Below, one piece after another: positions 31,762-40,547 of a stretch of DNA of 64,000 nt. A program made the position numbers and the translations under genes. The notes under the pieces are model-generated. The model was given only the letters and a program-made list of their open reading frames with translations. It was not told the origin of the DNA and made no database searches. The DNA is taken from the NCBI GenBank assembly GCA_958366985.1, contig CATXDC010000016.1, positions 6,341 to 70,340 on the forward strand. Direction: 5' to 3'. Each line of letters begins with the position of its first letter. Positions within the stretch are counted from its first letter, which is position 1. This stretch comes from an uncultured Oscillospiraceae bacterium (GTDB lineage: Bacteria > Bacillota > Clostridia > Oscillospirales > Acutalibacteraceae).

Positions 31762-32085
31762 ATGAAAACAGAGGCTTTGAAAGAAATTGGTATACGCATT
31801 GTCGAACGGCGAAAAGAATTGAAATTAACCCAAGAGCAAATTGCAGAACGTATGAATGTATCTATCCAAATGATTTCCAACATCGAGAGAGGAAATAAGG
31901 CTATAAAAATTGACAATCTCTTAAAGTTGTGTAATATACTCAAAACAAGCACTGATTATATATTGACGGGCAAACGTACAGATGATGATTTCAATACTTT
32001 AACAAATAAGATTTCACAGTTAACAGATTCTGATTATAAAATGATAGAAATGTTAGTAGATTACCGTTTGAATGATAAAAAATAA
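31762..32085 (+). CDS. XRE-family transcriptional regulator
   Basis: A 107-residue protein with an N-terminal Cro/CI helix-turn-helix at about 8-65 (RRKELKLTQEQIAERMNVSI, then QMISNIERGNKAIKIDNLLK) and a short C-terminal helix. ATG 31762 lies behind GGTGGTGAG. It may regulate itself and the divergent 69-residue gene; the 130-bp gap holds no clear dyad that I could see. Confidence 0.85.
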   Translation: MKTEALKEIGIRIVERRKELKLTQEQIAERMNVSIQMISNIERGNKAIKIDNLLKLCNILKTSTDYILTGKRTDDDFNTLTNKISQLTDSDYKMIEMLVDYRLNDKK

Positions 32086-32086
32086 G

Positions 32087-32125
32087 AAGGTATGAGGAGT
32101 TTTTTTACTTTTCTCATACCTTAAA
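32087..32125 (+). terminator. Terminator of the XRE gene
   Basis: AAGGTATGAG (32087-32096) pairs with CTCATACCTT (32113-32122). Confidence 0.75.
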
Positions 32126-32137
32126 ATAAATTGAATG

Positions 32138-32176
32138 AAACAAGACATCTGTTTTTAACAGATGTCTTGTTTTTAT
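32138..32176. terminator. Bidirectional terminator
   Basis: AAACAAGACATCTGTT and AACAGATGTCTTGTTT form a 16-bp perfect stem, with T-run TTTTTATT. Confidence 0.8.
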
Positions 32177-32222
32177 TGTCTAAACATCTGCCGAAAATTC
32201 ATCTGATGCATTTCGGTGATAC

Positions 32223-32378
32223 TTATTTTATTATAATGGCAGTAGGACCGTCAGCCCCTGAGATAATAACAACATCGCCTGTACCATGACCTTTTCTGAG
32301 TTTACAGCGGCTGAAAAACAGAGTGATAAGAGATGCGGCAATCAATCCTAAAACAAGAAAACGCAGAAATATTTTCAA
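32223..32378 (-). CDS. Small membrane-anchored protein with GADGPTAI motif
   Basis: A 51-residue protein: TTG start at 32378, behind AAAGGAAG, one N-terminal hydrophobic helix (IFLRFLVLGLIAASLITLFF), a basic linker (SRCKLRKGHG) and the ending VVIISGADGPTAIII. The GADGPTAI stretch is the signature loop of the beta subunits of sodium-pumping decarboxylases, and short proteins with just this motif occur in Clostridia. It is probably not a transporter by itself. Role unknown. Confidence 0.6.
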   Translation of the reverse strand: MKIFLRFLVLGLIAASLITLFFSRCKLRKGHGTGDVVIISGADGPTAIIIK

Positions 32379-32392
32379 AAAAACACTTCCTT

Positions 32393-32429
32393 TAAAAAAT
32401 AAGGGCGCGCTGAAATCAGCACACCCTTT
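32393..32429 (-). terminator. Terminator of the rubrerythrin gene
   Basis: On the minus strand AGGGTGTGCTGA pairs with TCAGCGCGCCCT (two G-U pairs), followed by TATTTTTT. Confidence 0.7.
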
Positions 32430-32446
32430 ATGACTTTTAAAGTTGA

Positions 32447-32992
32447 TTATTTACCGAAGTATCTGTTGAGAAGTCCCTCGAAAGCCTTGCCGTGACGAGC
32501 CTCGTCTCTTGCCATCTCATGAACTGTATCATGGATAGCGTCAAGGTTAGCAGCCTTAGCACGCTTTGCAAGGTCAAACTTACCTGCCGTTGCGCCGTTT
32601 TCAGCTTCAACTCTCATCTCAAGGTTCTTCTTTGTGCTGTCTGTTACAACCTCACCGAGAAGCTCAGCGAATTTAGCAGCATGCTCTGCCTCTTCGTAAG
32701 CAGCCTTTTCCCAGTAGAGACCGATTTCGGGATAACCTTCTCTGTGAGCAACTCTTGCCATTGCAAGGTACATACCAACCTCTGTGCACTCGCCTGTGAA
32801 GTTAGCTCTGAGATCCTCAAGGATATCCTCTGAAACGCCCTGTGCAACGCCTACAACGTGCTCAGCAGCCCAGCTTCTGCCTTCCTTCTGCTCAACAAAC
32901 TTTGAAGCGGGAGCATTGCACTGGGGGCACTTTTCGGGAGCCTCAGTTCCTTCGTAAACATAACCACATACACTGCAAACAAACTTTTTCAT
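32447..32992 (-). CDS. Reverse rubrerythrin (rubredoxin-like N-terminus)
   Basis: A 181-residue protein: N-terminal rubredoxin-like Fe site (CSVCGYVYEGTEAPEKCPQC, residues 6-25), then a four-helix di-iron domain with the ExxH pairs (TGECTEVGMYL, EKAAYEEAEHAAKF, MRVEAENGATAG, ARDEARHGKAF). The order rubredoxin-then-diiron defines the reverse rubrerythrins of Clostridia, terminal NADH-linked reductases of H2O2 and O2. The start lies behind AACGGAGG. A palindromic Fur/PerR-type box just after the -10 indicates peroxide or metal control. Confidence 0.92.
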   Translation of the reverse strand: MKKFVCSVCGYVYEGTEAPEKCPQCNAPASKFVEQKEGRSWAAEHVVGVAQGVSEDILEDLRANFTGECTEVGMYLAMARVAHREGYPEIGLYWEKAAYEEAEHAAKFAELLGEVVTDSTKKNLEMRVEAENGATAGKFDLAKRAKAANLDAIHDTVHEMARDEARHGKAFEGLLNRYFGK

Positions 32993-33016
32993 ATTTTATA
33001 ACCTCCGTTGATTTAA

Positions 33017-33068
33017 TTGATAACGATTATCGTTATCAAAATTATACACTATAATTTCCGTTTGTCAA
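33017..33068 (-). promoter_or_regulatory. Promoter and Fur/PerR-type box of reverse rubrerythrin
   Basis: On the minus strand: -35 TTGACA (33063-33068), 16-bp spacer, -10 TATAAT (33041-33046), then an 11-1-11 perfect palindrome, TTGATAACGAT-T-ATCGTTATCAA (33017-33039), covering the transcription start. The half-site matches the Fur-family 7-1-7 consensus. Confidence 0.85.
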
Positions 33069-33075
33069 TACCTTT

Positions 33076-33366
33076 TTAAATTAAATTCATAATTAAAAGA
33101 ATTAAAATTATATGGAAGACTGATTCGGCAGGTAAACCTATCATAAATTTTGGATGTTTTGTTTTATGGCGGATAATCTTCATTGTAATGAACATAGGAA
33201 GAGAAGCGCCCAAAAGACCTGTTATCATCAGATGATGTTCGCTTATTCTTCTTTTTTCTTTTACAGCACGTTTTTTATCGGAAACAGTTATGGCAATTCC
33301 ATATATCGAAATCAATATATAATATATAATGAAAATAAAAATTCCGATGGTGAAAGGTTCAAACAT
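33076..33366 (-). CDS. DUF1294 membrane protein
   Basis: A 96-residue protein with an N-terminal helix (about 5-25), a basic middle (DKKRAVKEKRRISEHHLMIT) and helices at about 46-63 and 80-96. The pattern DKxxA-xxxxRRI-E-LL-xGxxGG is that of DUF1294; here it reads GLLGASLPMF. Function unknown. It overlaps the preceding minus-strand gene by 8 bases, so the two are co-transcribed. Confidence 0.75.
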   Translation of the reverse strand: MFEPFTIGIFIFIIYYILISIYGIAITVSDKKRAVKEKRRISEHHLMITGLLGASLPMFITMKIIRHKTKHPKFMIGLPAESVFHIILILLIMNLI

Positions 33367-33649
33367 TGTTTTCTTCCTTTTTCAGTGCTTCAAGATTATT
33401 AAAGACCTCAAAATCTCCGGCTTTGATTCTTTCAGCTTCGCTGTCTGTAAGTATAAAAGTGCTGTTGCAGCCGGGGCAAAGTGCAAAATAATTTGTACCG
33501 AATTTTCCTACCGGGAAAGCTAAAATAAGGGCGCTGTCATAATTTTCAAAAATATGCATATTGGTTGATTGCAGGCACTTTGGACAAACTACGTTTTCCG
33601 CTACATAAAATGTTTTAAGTCTGCTTGTAAAGTCAAGTAAGTGTGACAT
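33359..33649 (-). CDS. Zinc-ribbon protein, 96 aa
   Basis: A 96-residue protein with two CPxC knuckles (VVCPKCLQST near 22-31 and ALCPGCNSTFIL near 57-68), forming a probable zinc ribbon. No further domain. It starts MSHLLDFTSRL behind AGGCGGAGGTG (complement side) and overlaps the DUF1294 gene downstream. Confidence 0.7.
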   Translation of the reverse strand: MSHLLDFTSRLKTFYVAENVVCPKCLQSTNMHIFENYDSALILAFPVGKFGTNYFALCPGCNSTFILTDSEAERIKAGDFEVFNNLEALKKEENNV

Positions 33650-33714
33650 AGAAACACCTCCGCCTATAATCCTATTATTAAGGTCTTAATATGTCAAGGG
33701 AAAAGGAGTTTTTT

Positions 33715-34983
33715 ATGAAAAGAATTTATTCTGTCATGACATTATTGTTTGTACTTGTGTTCATCGCATCAGCCTGTACACCGCAGAAAGGTTATGATGA
33801 CACTACTGTAAAAGGCACTGATGAGAGCATTTTTGAGGCGGTTTCTGAAAAAGATGTTTCAAAGGATGAAAAAGAGCTTATAGGAGTTTGGTGTAATTAT
33901 TATGAGCTTTCAATGAAGGAAAGCAAGGGAGGAACGGCTGAACAGTTCCGTGAAAAGGTTCGTGAGATGTTTACAGTATCACAAAAGGCGGGAATCAATA
34001 CTGTATTTGTGCAGGTACGGCCTTTCTGCGATGCTTTTTATAAATCAGAACTTTTCCCTTGGAGCGAATACATCACCGGTGAGCAGGGGAAAGATCCGGG
34101 ATATGATCCCCTTGAAATCATGACACAGGAGGCAAGAAAGCTTAATCTTCAAATCCATGGGTGGATAAATCCATATCGGGTGTCATATAAAAACGATATA
34201 AATACTCTCAGTGAAAATAATCCCGCGAGAAAAATGTATAAGGAAGACCCAGATAGCGTTTATGTTTCAGACAGCGGAATATTTTTAAATCCTGCAAACG
34301 AAAAGGCAAAAAAACTTGTTATAGACGGAGTAAAAGAGCTTTTAAATTATGATATTGACGGAATACATATGGACGATTATTTTTATCCGGGCAATGATGA
34401 AAAAATAGATAAAAAGGACTATGAAGAATATAAAAAGTCAGGGGGAAATCTTACATTGGCGCAGTGGCGGCGCAATCAGGTAAGCGCTTTGGTGGGAATG
34501 ATTTATTCCCAGATTAAAAGCGAAAATTCAGATATGGTTTTCGGAATAAGTCCAATGGGAGACATCGAAAAGAACTATAACAGTATATATGCAGATTTAG
34601 AGCTTTGGTGTACAAAGGGCGGATATGTTGATTATGTTATGCCGCAGCTTTATTATGGATTTGAAAATGAAACACTTCCCTTTGAAAAAACTGCAAAGGA
34701 CTGGAAGGACCTTGTTTCAAAGGGAGGAAAGGTAAAACTTTACGCAGGGCTGGCACTATATAAATGCGGACTTGAAGATAAGTATGCTGGAGGGGAAAGT
34801 GATAAAAAAGATACCGGACGTTATGAATGGATTAATCATAATGATATTATAAGCCGGCAGGTAAATATGGTCAGGGAACTGAATTACAGCGGGGTGGTAT
34901 TTTATTCTTATAAGAGTATTGCGAATACGGCAAATGATGAGCATATGAGTGAGGAAATTGAAAAAATAATTGGCATATTGTAA
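33715..34983 (+). CDS. Glycosylhydrolase-like lipoprotein (DUF187/GHL10)
   Basis: A 422-residue protein with a lipoprotein signal (MKRIYSVMTLLFVLVFIASA before Cys21) and a TIM-barrel of the GHL10/DUF187 family: ELIGVWCNYYELS, then TVFVQVRPFCDAFYKS, HGWINPYRVSY, and DGIHMDDYFYPG with acidic catalytic candidates. These extracytoplasmic enzymes are thought to act on cell-wall or other glycans. ATG 33715 is behind AAAAGGAG, which itself lies inside a longer frame from 33691. It is divergent from the zinc-ribbon gene. Confidence 0.86.
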   Translation: MKRIYSVMTLLFVLVFIASACTPQKGYDDTTVKGTDESIFEAVSEKDVSKDEKELIGVWCNYYELSMKESKGGTAEQFREKVREMFTVSQKAGINTVFVQVRPFCDAFYKSELFPWSEYITGEQGKDPGYDPLEIMTQEARKLNLQIHGWINPYRVSYKNDINTLSENNPARKMYKEDPDSVYVSDSGIFLNPANEKAKKLVIDGVKELLNYDIDGIHMDDYFYPGNDEKIDKKDYEEYKKSGGNLTLAQWRRNQVSALVGMIYSQIKSENSDMVFGISPMGDIEKNYNSIYADLELWCTKGGYVDYVMPQLYYGFENETLPFEKTAKDWKDLVSKGGKVKLYAGLALYKCGLEDKYAGGESDKKDTGRYEWINHNDIISRQVNMVRELNYSGVVFYSYKSIANTANDEHMSEEIEKIIGIL

Positions 34984-35123
34984 AAAAAAGAAGTTAAAAA
35001 TTCTACATATAGGTCGGTGAAAATATGATATAATACCCATAGTACATTTTTCGCAAATAATATAGTGGAATTGTGCTTGTAACGCCTGTTAAAGCAATAT
35101 GTTTTATCGGATGGGTGTGGTAT

Positions 35124-36656
35124 ATGAAAAACAGTAGTTTTGGTCTTAGAACCAGAGTTTTTGTTTCCAATGCAATAATTTTATGCCTGTGTGCATTTTT
35201 AGCAGTTGGTTTTGTAGGCTTTGCAATTTATGGTTTTATGTTTACATATACAGGTGATAAAATCAATAAAAACTATGAAACCGGGTTAGGTTTTCTCACT
35301 GTTTATCAGCTTCAGATGTATGTAAACAGAATTCAGGATGATCTGCTTCAGGGAGATCCATCTGAAACAATAAACGATCCGAAAATAAGGAGCCTTATCA
35401 GCGGATTAGGTGAGAAGGATGCAGGTATTGCTGTTTTTGAAAACAATGACTTAATATATGCTAACGGTAATTTTAACGAAGATAATGCAAAGAAGATAGC
35501 AGACCAGTATGGGATTTTCAGTAAAAATTCATCAGAATTTTATACTGGTGCAACGGGGAGCGTGTTATTTAGCTGTCGTTCCATTCCGGGCGGAGGATAT
35601 TTAAGGATACTGTACTGTGCCGATAAGCTTAATAATATTATCGGTGAGACCAATGAAGGTATGCTTAATGAAATATTTGATTTTACTGTAAGTATACTTG
35701 TGCCGGTATCTATTGCAGCTCTGCTTATTATACTTATCACTAATCTTATGTTGTCTTATGCTATGTCAAGGGATCTGGTAAATCCTATATATAAACTCAG
35801 TACTGCTACAAAGCGTATAACCGACGGTGATCTTGATTACAGTATAGATTACCGAGGAGATAACGAGATCGGAGCACTGTGCGAAGATTTCGACAGAATG
35901 AGAATACAGCTTAAGGAATCAAAGCGTATTCAAAAAGTTTATGAGGAAAACAGAAGAGAGCTTATAGCCGGAATTTCACATGACTTAGGTTCACCTCTTA
36001 CTCTCATAAAGGGATACGTGTCAGGATTGCTTGACGGAATAGCGGATACACCTGCAAAAAAAGAAAAATATCTTAAGACTATTCTTGATACCGCCTGTGA
36101 TATGGATAAGCTTGTAGATGAGCTTTTCCTTCTTTCAAAGCTTGAAACTGATAATTTCATATTCGACTTTACTCAGATAGATGTTTCAAAGTATTTTACT
36201 AATAAAGCGAAAGATCTTCCAATGTTTACAGGGGATGCTAAAATAGAATTTACTTATGAAAACTCATGTCCTGAGGGTACATATGTAATGGTGGACAAGC
36301 TTCAAATTACAAGAGTTATAAAAAATATAGTACAGAATTCCGTTAAATATAATACAAACCCAAATCCTAAAATTAGGGTTGCACTTAGGCGTAACGGAAA
36401 ATTTGTAGATTTTTCAGTTTCCGATAACGGACCGGGTGTTGCACCGGAGGATTTAGAGAAAATCTTTGAAAGCTTTTACCGTACCGATAAGGCAAGAAGC
36501 AATTCTTCAAAGAGCGGCAGCGGTTTAGGTTTGGCAATAGCCAAGAGAATAGTGCTCGGTCACAATGGAAACATTAAGGCAGAGCTAAATGAAAGCGGCG
36601 GATTAACCATAGTTATTAGTTTGCCGATACATGATTTTACCGAGGAGGCCAATTAA
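35124..36656 (+). CDS. Sensor histidine kinase
   Basis: A 510-residue kinase: membrane segment at about 10-40, extracytoplasmic domain to about 185, second segment at about 190-215, HAMP (NPIYKLSTATKRITDGDLDY), H-box GISHDLGSPLTLIKG, N-box NIVQNSVKYN, G1 DNGPGVAPED and G2 GSGLGLAIAK. ATG 35124 is chosen as the first ATG; a GTG at 35073 would add 17 residues. The response regulator gene follows 1 bp after the stop. The order kinase-then-regulator is unusual but not rare. Confidence 0.88.
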   Translation: MKNSSFGLRTRVFVSNAIILCLCAFLAVGFVGFAIYGFMFTYTGDKINKNYETGLGFLTVYQLQMYVNRIQDDLLQGDPSETINDPKIRSLISGLGEKDAGIAVFENNDLIYANGNFNEDNAKKIADQYGIFSKNSSEFYTGATGSVLFSCRSIPGGGYLRILYCADKLNNIIGETNEGMLNEIFDFTVSILVPVSIAALLIILITNLMLSYAMSRDLVNPIYKLSTATKRITDGDLDYSIDYRGDNEIGALCEDFDRMRIQLKESKRIQKVYEENRRELIAGISHDLGSPLTLIKGYVSGLLDGIADTPAKKEKYLKTILDTACDMDKLVDELFLLSKLETDNFIFDFTQIDVSKYFTNKAKDLPMFTGDAKIEFTYENSCPEGTYVMVDKLQITRVIKNIVQNSVKYNTNPNPKIRVALRRNGKFVDFSVSDNGPGVAPEDLEKIFESFYRTDKARSNSSKSGSGLGLAIAKRIVLGHNGNIKAELNESGGLTIVISLPIHDFTEEAN

Positions 36657-36657
36657 A

Positions 36658-37356
36658 TTGGAAAGAAAAATACTCATAATAGAGGATGATATCGCAATAG
36701 CAGAGCTTGAGCGAGATTATCTTGAAGCAAGCGATTTTACCGTTGATATTGTATCTGATGGTGCAAGCGGTCTTGAAGCAGCATTAAATTCAAATTATAG
36801 TCTTGTGCTGATTGACCTCATGCTTCCTGGAATGGACGGTTTTGAAATTTGCAGAAAACTAAGAAATGCAAAGGATATACCAATTCTCATTGTTTCTGCA
36901 AGAAAAGATGATGTTGATAAAATCAGAGCTTTTGGTCTGGGAAGCGATGATTACGTAGTTAAGCCTTTTAGCCCATCAGAGCTTGTTGCAAGAGTTAAGG
37001 CTCATATTCAGCGCTATGAAGCTCTTGTTTCCAACGAAAATAAAGGCAGTGAAGTTCTCAAAATAGGAGATATGTTAATCGACCACGGAGCACGAAGAGT
37101 TACAGTAAGCGGAAAAGAGATAAGTCTTACAAATAAGGAATTTGATCTGCTTTATTTCCTTGCCTCAAAGCCAAATATTGTGTTTACAAAGGAAGAGCTT
37201 TTCAGCAAAATCTGGGGATATGACTCAATGGGAGAAACTTCTACCATTACCGTTCATATAAATAGAATCAGAGATAAGATTGGCGATATAAACGGTGATC
37301 CCAAATATATTGAAACAGTTTGGGGAACAGGTTACAGGTTTAATATTCCGCAGTAA
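36658..37356 (+). CDS. OmpR-family response regulator
   Basis: A 232-residue regulator from TTG 36658, 9 bases behind GAGGAGG. Receiver domain with IIEDDIAIAELE, phospho-acceptor in VLIDLMLPGMDG and Lys in VVKPFSPSEL; winged helix ending WGTGYRFNIP. It partners the kinase just upstream. Targets are unknown; the lipoprotein gene 470 bp downstream has its own promoter. Confidence 0.9.
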   Translation: MERKILIIEDDIAIAELERDYLEASDFTVDIVSDGASGLEAALNSNYSLVLIDLMLPGMDGFEICRKLRNAKDIPILIVSARKDDVDKIRAFGLGSDDYVVKPFSPSELVARVKAHIQRYEALVSNENKGSEVLKIGDMLIDHGARRVTVSGKEISLTNKEFDLLYFLASKPNIVFTKEELFSKIWGYDSMGETSTITVHINRIRDKIGDINGDPKYIETVWGTGYRFNIPQ

Positions 37357-37824
37357 ATAATACATATATATAGTAGTATGCAAATGTTTTTCATTTACAC
37401 TGAATAGAACTATCGAAATATTTAAAGTAAAAAACGGCTTCCTTTTAACACAAGGGAGCCGTTAATGCGTTATAATGTACCGTGAATTGAAATATAAGTA
37501 ATGGAACAGGAAATGTATTTGTTCACGTATATGTAGTTCGGCTTTTAAATGATGTTTAAAGTAATTTACATAGCAGGTGTTAAGGTCTGATCTTTTTGTG
37601 TTGTTTTATGATTTTAAACTATTAATTATATCAACAAACTCTAGTTTATAAATATTTTTTATAAATATATTATTGTATTTTATAGTAATTCTTCAAATAT
37701 TGTGAATGAAGTTTGAACTAAAATTTTTCTTTTTTTTAATAATTTATATGTTGAAATTTTAACGATGGTTTATTATACTATCATCTGTAAGTCATAAGAC
37801 AAATTTGAAAGGAGAAAATTTGAC
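37357..37824. other. A+T-rich intergenic region with terminator and promoter
   Basis: No gene. A hairpin (AACGGCTTCC/GGGAGCCGTT, 37433-37463) without a clear T-run may end the two-component operon. A promoter for the next gene lies at 37751-37779. The part between (37500-37750) is very A+T-rich and I see nothing specific in it. Confidence 0.6.
37751..37779 (+). promoter_or_regulatory. Promoter of the lipoprotein gene
   Basis: -35 TTGAAA (37751-37756), 17-bp spacer, -10 TATACT (37774-37779). Confidence 0.7.
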
Positions 37825-38724
37825 ATGAAAGCTTATTTCAAGAAAATAGCAGCACTTACTGCTGCTGCACTTCTCGTTCTTTCCATGGCAGCTTGTGGTG
37901 GAAATGACGACACTGAATCAACAGCACCTGTTGATGATACCAATTCAGTTGTAGAGAACATTCCCGCTGATGACACAAACACATCTGATGAGGGAACAAG
38001 CGGTGAGAGCGATACTGCTGCTTCTGAGGATACTTCCGATACTGCTAAGAGCGAAGAGACAAAAGGTTCTCAGACATCCTCAAATGATGTTTCTAAATGG
38101 AGTACTGCACAGGTTGTTGAATATTACAACAAAGCAGCTAATAAGGTTAAGACAGATAAACCTGCTCTTACAAAAACATTCAGCCAGACAGTTGGTAAAA
38201 TCAGTGTTGGCATAGAGGCTGTTGATAAGTTAGCATCAGAACTTTCTAGTCAGCTTGTTCCGAAGCCCGAAACAACAAAGCATGCTAAGGGTTCAGATCT
38301 TACAAATGTTTTCCCGGTTTCCGGAAAATCATATGGCAGCAAACTTACCGCATCCGATGTTTCTTCTGCAAAGATCAAGGATAATGGTTCAACATATACA
38401 ATTACAATAGTAATTAAAACTGAAACATTTACTGGTAAAGTTGATGTAGCTTCTACATCACATGGTAAGGCTATGACTTTCCTTACTCCTAACGATATTC
38501 TTACTCAGGTTGAGAATATTAGTGCGATCAGTTTTAAGTCATTCAAGAGCACAAATACTGGTAGCACAATTACCTGCACAGTTGACAAGTCAACTGGTGC
38601 TATTAAAGAAGCTACATATTCAGACAATGTAGATCTTCTTCTTTCAGTTAAGGCACTTGGCGTAATCAATGTTGATAATGCTAAGATTAACATTAAAACA
38701 ACTGAGAAGTTTGTAATGGCATAA
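37825..38724 (+). CDS. Lipoprotein with Ser/Thr/Asp-rich linker
   Basis: A 299-residue protein: signal peptide with lipobox MAAC (Cys25), an acidic, Thr/Ser-rich spacer to about residue 95, then a soluble domain (KWSTAQVVEYYNKAANKVKT onward). No family recognised. The long low-complexity linker would hold the domain away from the membrane. It starts behind AAAGGAG, with its own promoter and a terminator at 38740. Confidence 0.78.
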   Translation: MKAYFKKIAALTAAALLVLSMAACGGNDDTESTAPVDDTNSVVENIPADDTNTSDEGTSGESDTAASEDTSDTAKSEETKGSQTSSNDVSKWSTAQVVEYYNKAANKVKTDKPALTKTFSQTVGKISVGIEAVDKLASELSSQLVPKPETTKHAKGSDLTNVFPVSGKSYGSKLTASDVSSAKIKDNGSTYTITIVIKTETFTGKVDVASTSHGKAMTFLTPNDILTQVENISAISFKSFKSTNTGSTITCTVDKSTGAIKEATYSDNVDLLLSVKALGVINVDNAKINIKTTEKFVMA

Positions 38725-38739
38725 ATTTTGTATGTTTAT

Positions 38740-38768
38740 AAAAAGCCTTCCTTTGGGAAGGCTTTTTA
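38740..38768 (+). terminator. Terminator of the lipoprotein gene
   Basis: AAAAAGCCTTCC pairs with GGGAAGGCTTTTT (one mismatch). Confidence 0.85.
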
Positions 38769-38850
38769 TTTGTAGTGTACAGATTAACCAATAGATAAAA
38801 TATAAGCAATAGTTTATTATATGGGCAAGTATATTAGAAAGGTGAATTTA

Positions 38851-39699
38851 ATGACTGATGCTTTAAAGATATTTACCCTTAGCAATGATACTAAAATTCC
38901 GTCAATAGGTTTCGGCACATGGCTTATTGAAAACGGAGAATCCGCTGTAAAAGTTGTTTCAGAAGCGCTAGAATGCGGATATCGTCACATTGATACCGCA
39001 GCAGCTTACGGCAATGAGGAGAGCGTAGGTAAGGCTGTAAGAGAAAGCGGAATTGACCGCAGTGAGATTTTTGTAACAAGTAAGGTGTGGAATACGGAAA
39101 GGGGATATGACAAAGCCCTTGCCGCTTTTGATAAGACTATGGAAAAGCTGGGACTCGATTATCTCGATTTATACCTTGTTCACTGGCCCTGTAATATTGG
39201 CAGCAGAGAAGAGTGGTCAAAGGTCAACAGTGAAACCTGGCGTGCCCTCGAAAAGCTGTATGAGGAAAAAAGAGTAAAAGAGATCGGTGTAAGCAATTTT
39301 AAAGTTCATCATCTTGAAGAACTTCTTACAAACTGCACAATTGCGCCTATGGTAAATCAGATAGAGTTTCATCCGGGATTTATGCAGAAAGAGATACTCG
39401 ATTGCTGCCGAAAAAATAATATACTCACAGAAGCATGGAGTCCCCTCGGAAGAGGCAGAATGGCAAAAAGTGAGCTTCTTCAGGAGCTTTCGGAGAAATA
39501 CGGAAAATCCATAGCTCAGATATGTATTCGCTGGTGTCTACAAAACGGAGTTCTGCCCCTTCCCAAAACAGTTACCGAGTCGAGAATGGCGGAGAATGCG
39601 AATGTATTTGATTTTGAAATTTCAGCGGAAGATATGAATAGAATTAGCTCCATGGAGCAGTTCGGTTGGTCAGGACATGACCCGGACACATTTGAATAA
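38851..39699 (+). CDS. Aldo/keto reductase
   Basis: A 282-residue NADPH-dependent reductase with the AKR tetrad: Asp and Tyr in HIDTAAAYGNEESVG, Lys in VTSKVWNTE and His in YLVHWPCN; the C-terminal half has GVSNFKVHHLEEL and the cofactor-binding segment PLPKTVTESRMAEN. ATG 38851 follows AAAGGTGA; an earlier ATG (38821) has no such site. Substrate is likely a small aldehyde or ketone such as 2,5-diketogluconate or methylglyoxal, not resolvable here. Confidence 0.9.
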   Translation: MTDALKIFTLSNDTKIPSIGFGTWLIENGESAVKVVSEALECGYRHIDTAAAYGNEESVGKAVRESGIDRSEIFVTSKVWNTERGYDKALAAFDKTMEKLGLDYLDLYLVHWPCNIGSREEWSKVNSETWRALEKLYEEKRVKEIGVSNFKVHHLEELLTNCTIAPMVNQIEFHPGFMQKEILDCCRKNNILTEAWSPLGRGRMAKSELLQELSEKYGKSIAQICIRWCLQNGVLPLPKTVTESRMAENANVFDFEISAEDMNRISSMEQFGWSGHDPDTFE

Positions 39700-39798
39700 A
39701 CAAATTTATGGGTAAAATTATCACCGCAACCGATAATTGCATAATAGTTGCTTGAATAAATCAGCGCTTTTGCTACAATGAACGCAAGAGGTGATAAT

Positions 39799-40404
39799 AT
39801 GACATTAGGTGAAAAACTTAAAAAGTACAGATCGGGCAAAGGCTTGTCGCAGGAAAAGGTAGCGGAGCTTTTGGATGTTAGCAGACAGGCGGTAACCAAA
39901 TGGGAAAATAATCAGACAACGCCGTCAGTTGATAATCTTATTGCTCTTTCATCCCTTTATGATGTGCCTTTGGAGGAGCTTGCAGGAACGAAAAATAAAA
40001 CCTCTCCTAAAGAAAACATAATACTGCGTACTAATCTTACTTTGATTGCCATTATCCTTCAGGCTGCTGCCCTTAACGCTTGTGTTCAGCCTGTTTCCAT
40101 AGAGGGAAAAGAGTATGTTTCAGTTTTCATGTTTATAAAACTGATTTTCCTTTTCCTGTTTTCAGCCTGGATGGCATGGAATCTACGTTATGAAAAAGAT
40201 AAAGAGCAGCTTAGAAAAAATACGAAAATTGAGCTTCTTTATTGTACTGTTATGGCAGCAGTTGCACTTTTTGTATTTTACAGTAAACTGTACTTTGTCG
40301 GCAGTCTGATATTTATTGCAGTGTGTCTGCTTTATATTTTTGTAATCAATCCAAAATATATGAACAGAACTTTGGTAAAGAGAAAATCCAGGAAAAAGCA
40401 ATGA
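39799..40404 (+). CDS. XRE-family regulator with C-terminal membrane segments
   Basis: A 201-residue protein with an N-terminal Cro/CI helix-turn-helix (RSGKGLSQEKVAELLDVSRQ, followed by AVTKWENNQTTPSVDNLIAL) and three hydrophobic stretches from about residue 80 onward. Membrane-tethered XRE regulators of this form are frequent in Clostridia; ligand or signal unknown. ATG 39799 follows AGAGGTGA. Confidence 0.83.
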   Translation: MTLGEKLKKYRSGKGLSQEKVAELLDVSRQAVTKWENNQTTPSVDNLIALSSLYDVPLEELAGTKNKTSPKENIILRTNLTLIAIILQAAALNACVQPVSIEGKEYVSVFMFIKLIFLFLFSAWMAWNLRYEKDKEQLRKNTKIELLYCTVMAAVALFVFYSKLYFVGSLIFIAVCLLYIFVINPKYMNRTLVKRKSRKKQ

Positions 40405-40434
40405 AATTAAAGCTTTAAAATGTAAACTTACTTA

Positions 40435-40475
40435 GTGCCGCTTTAAAGGTAATCCGCCTTAAGCGGCATTTCTTA
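40435..40475 (+). terminator. Terminator of the XRE gene
   Basis: GTGCCGCTTTAAAGG (40435-40449) pairs with CCTTAAGCGGCAT (40457-40469), followed by TTCTTATT. Confidence 0.75.
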
Positions 40476-40547
40476 TTGGAAAACTTTCTTTAAATTTCAC
40501 CCCTTTTTCTTATTTTCATATAATGCTTTATAAGGCGGTGATTTTGT

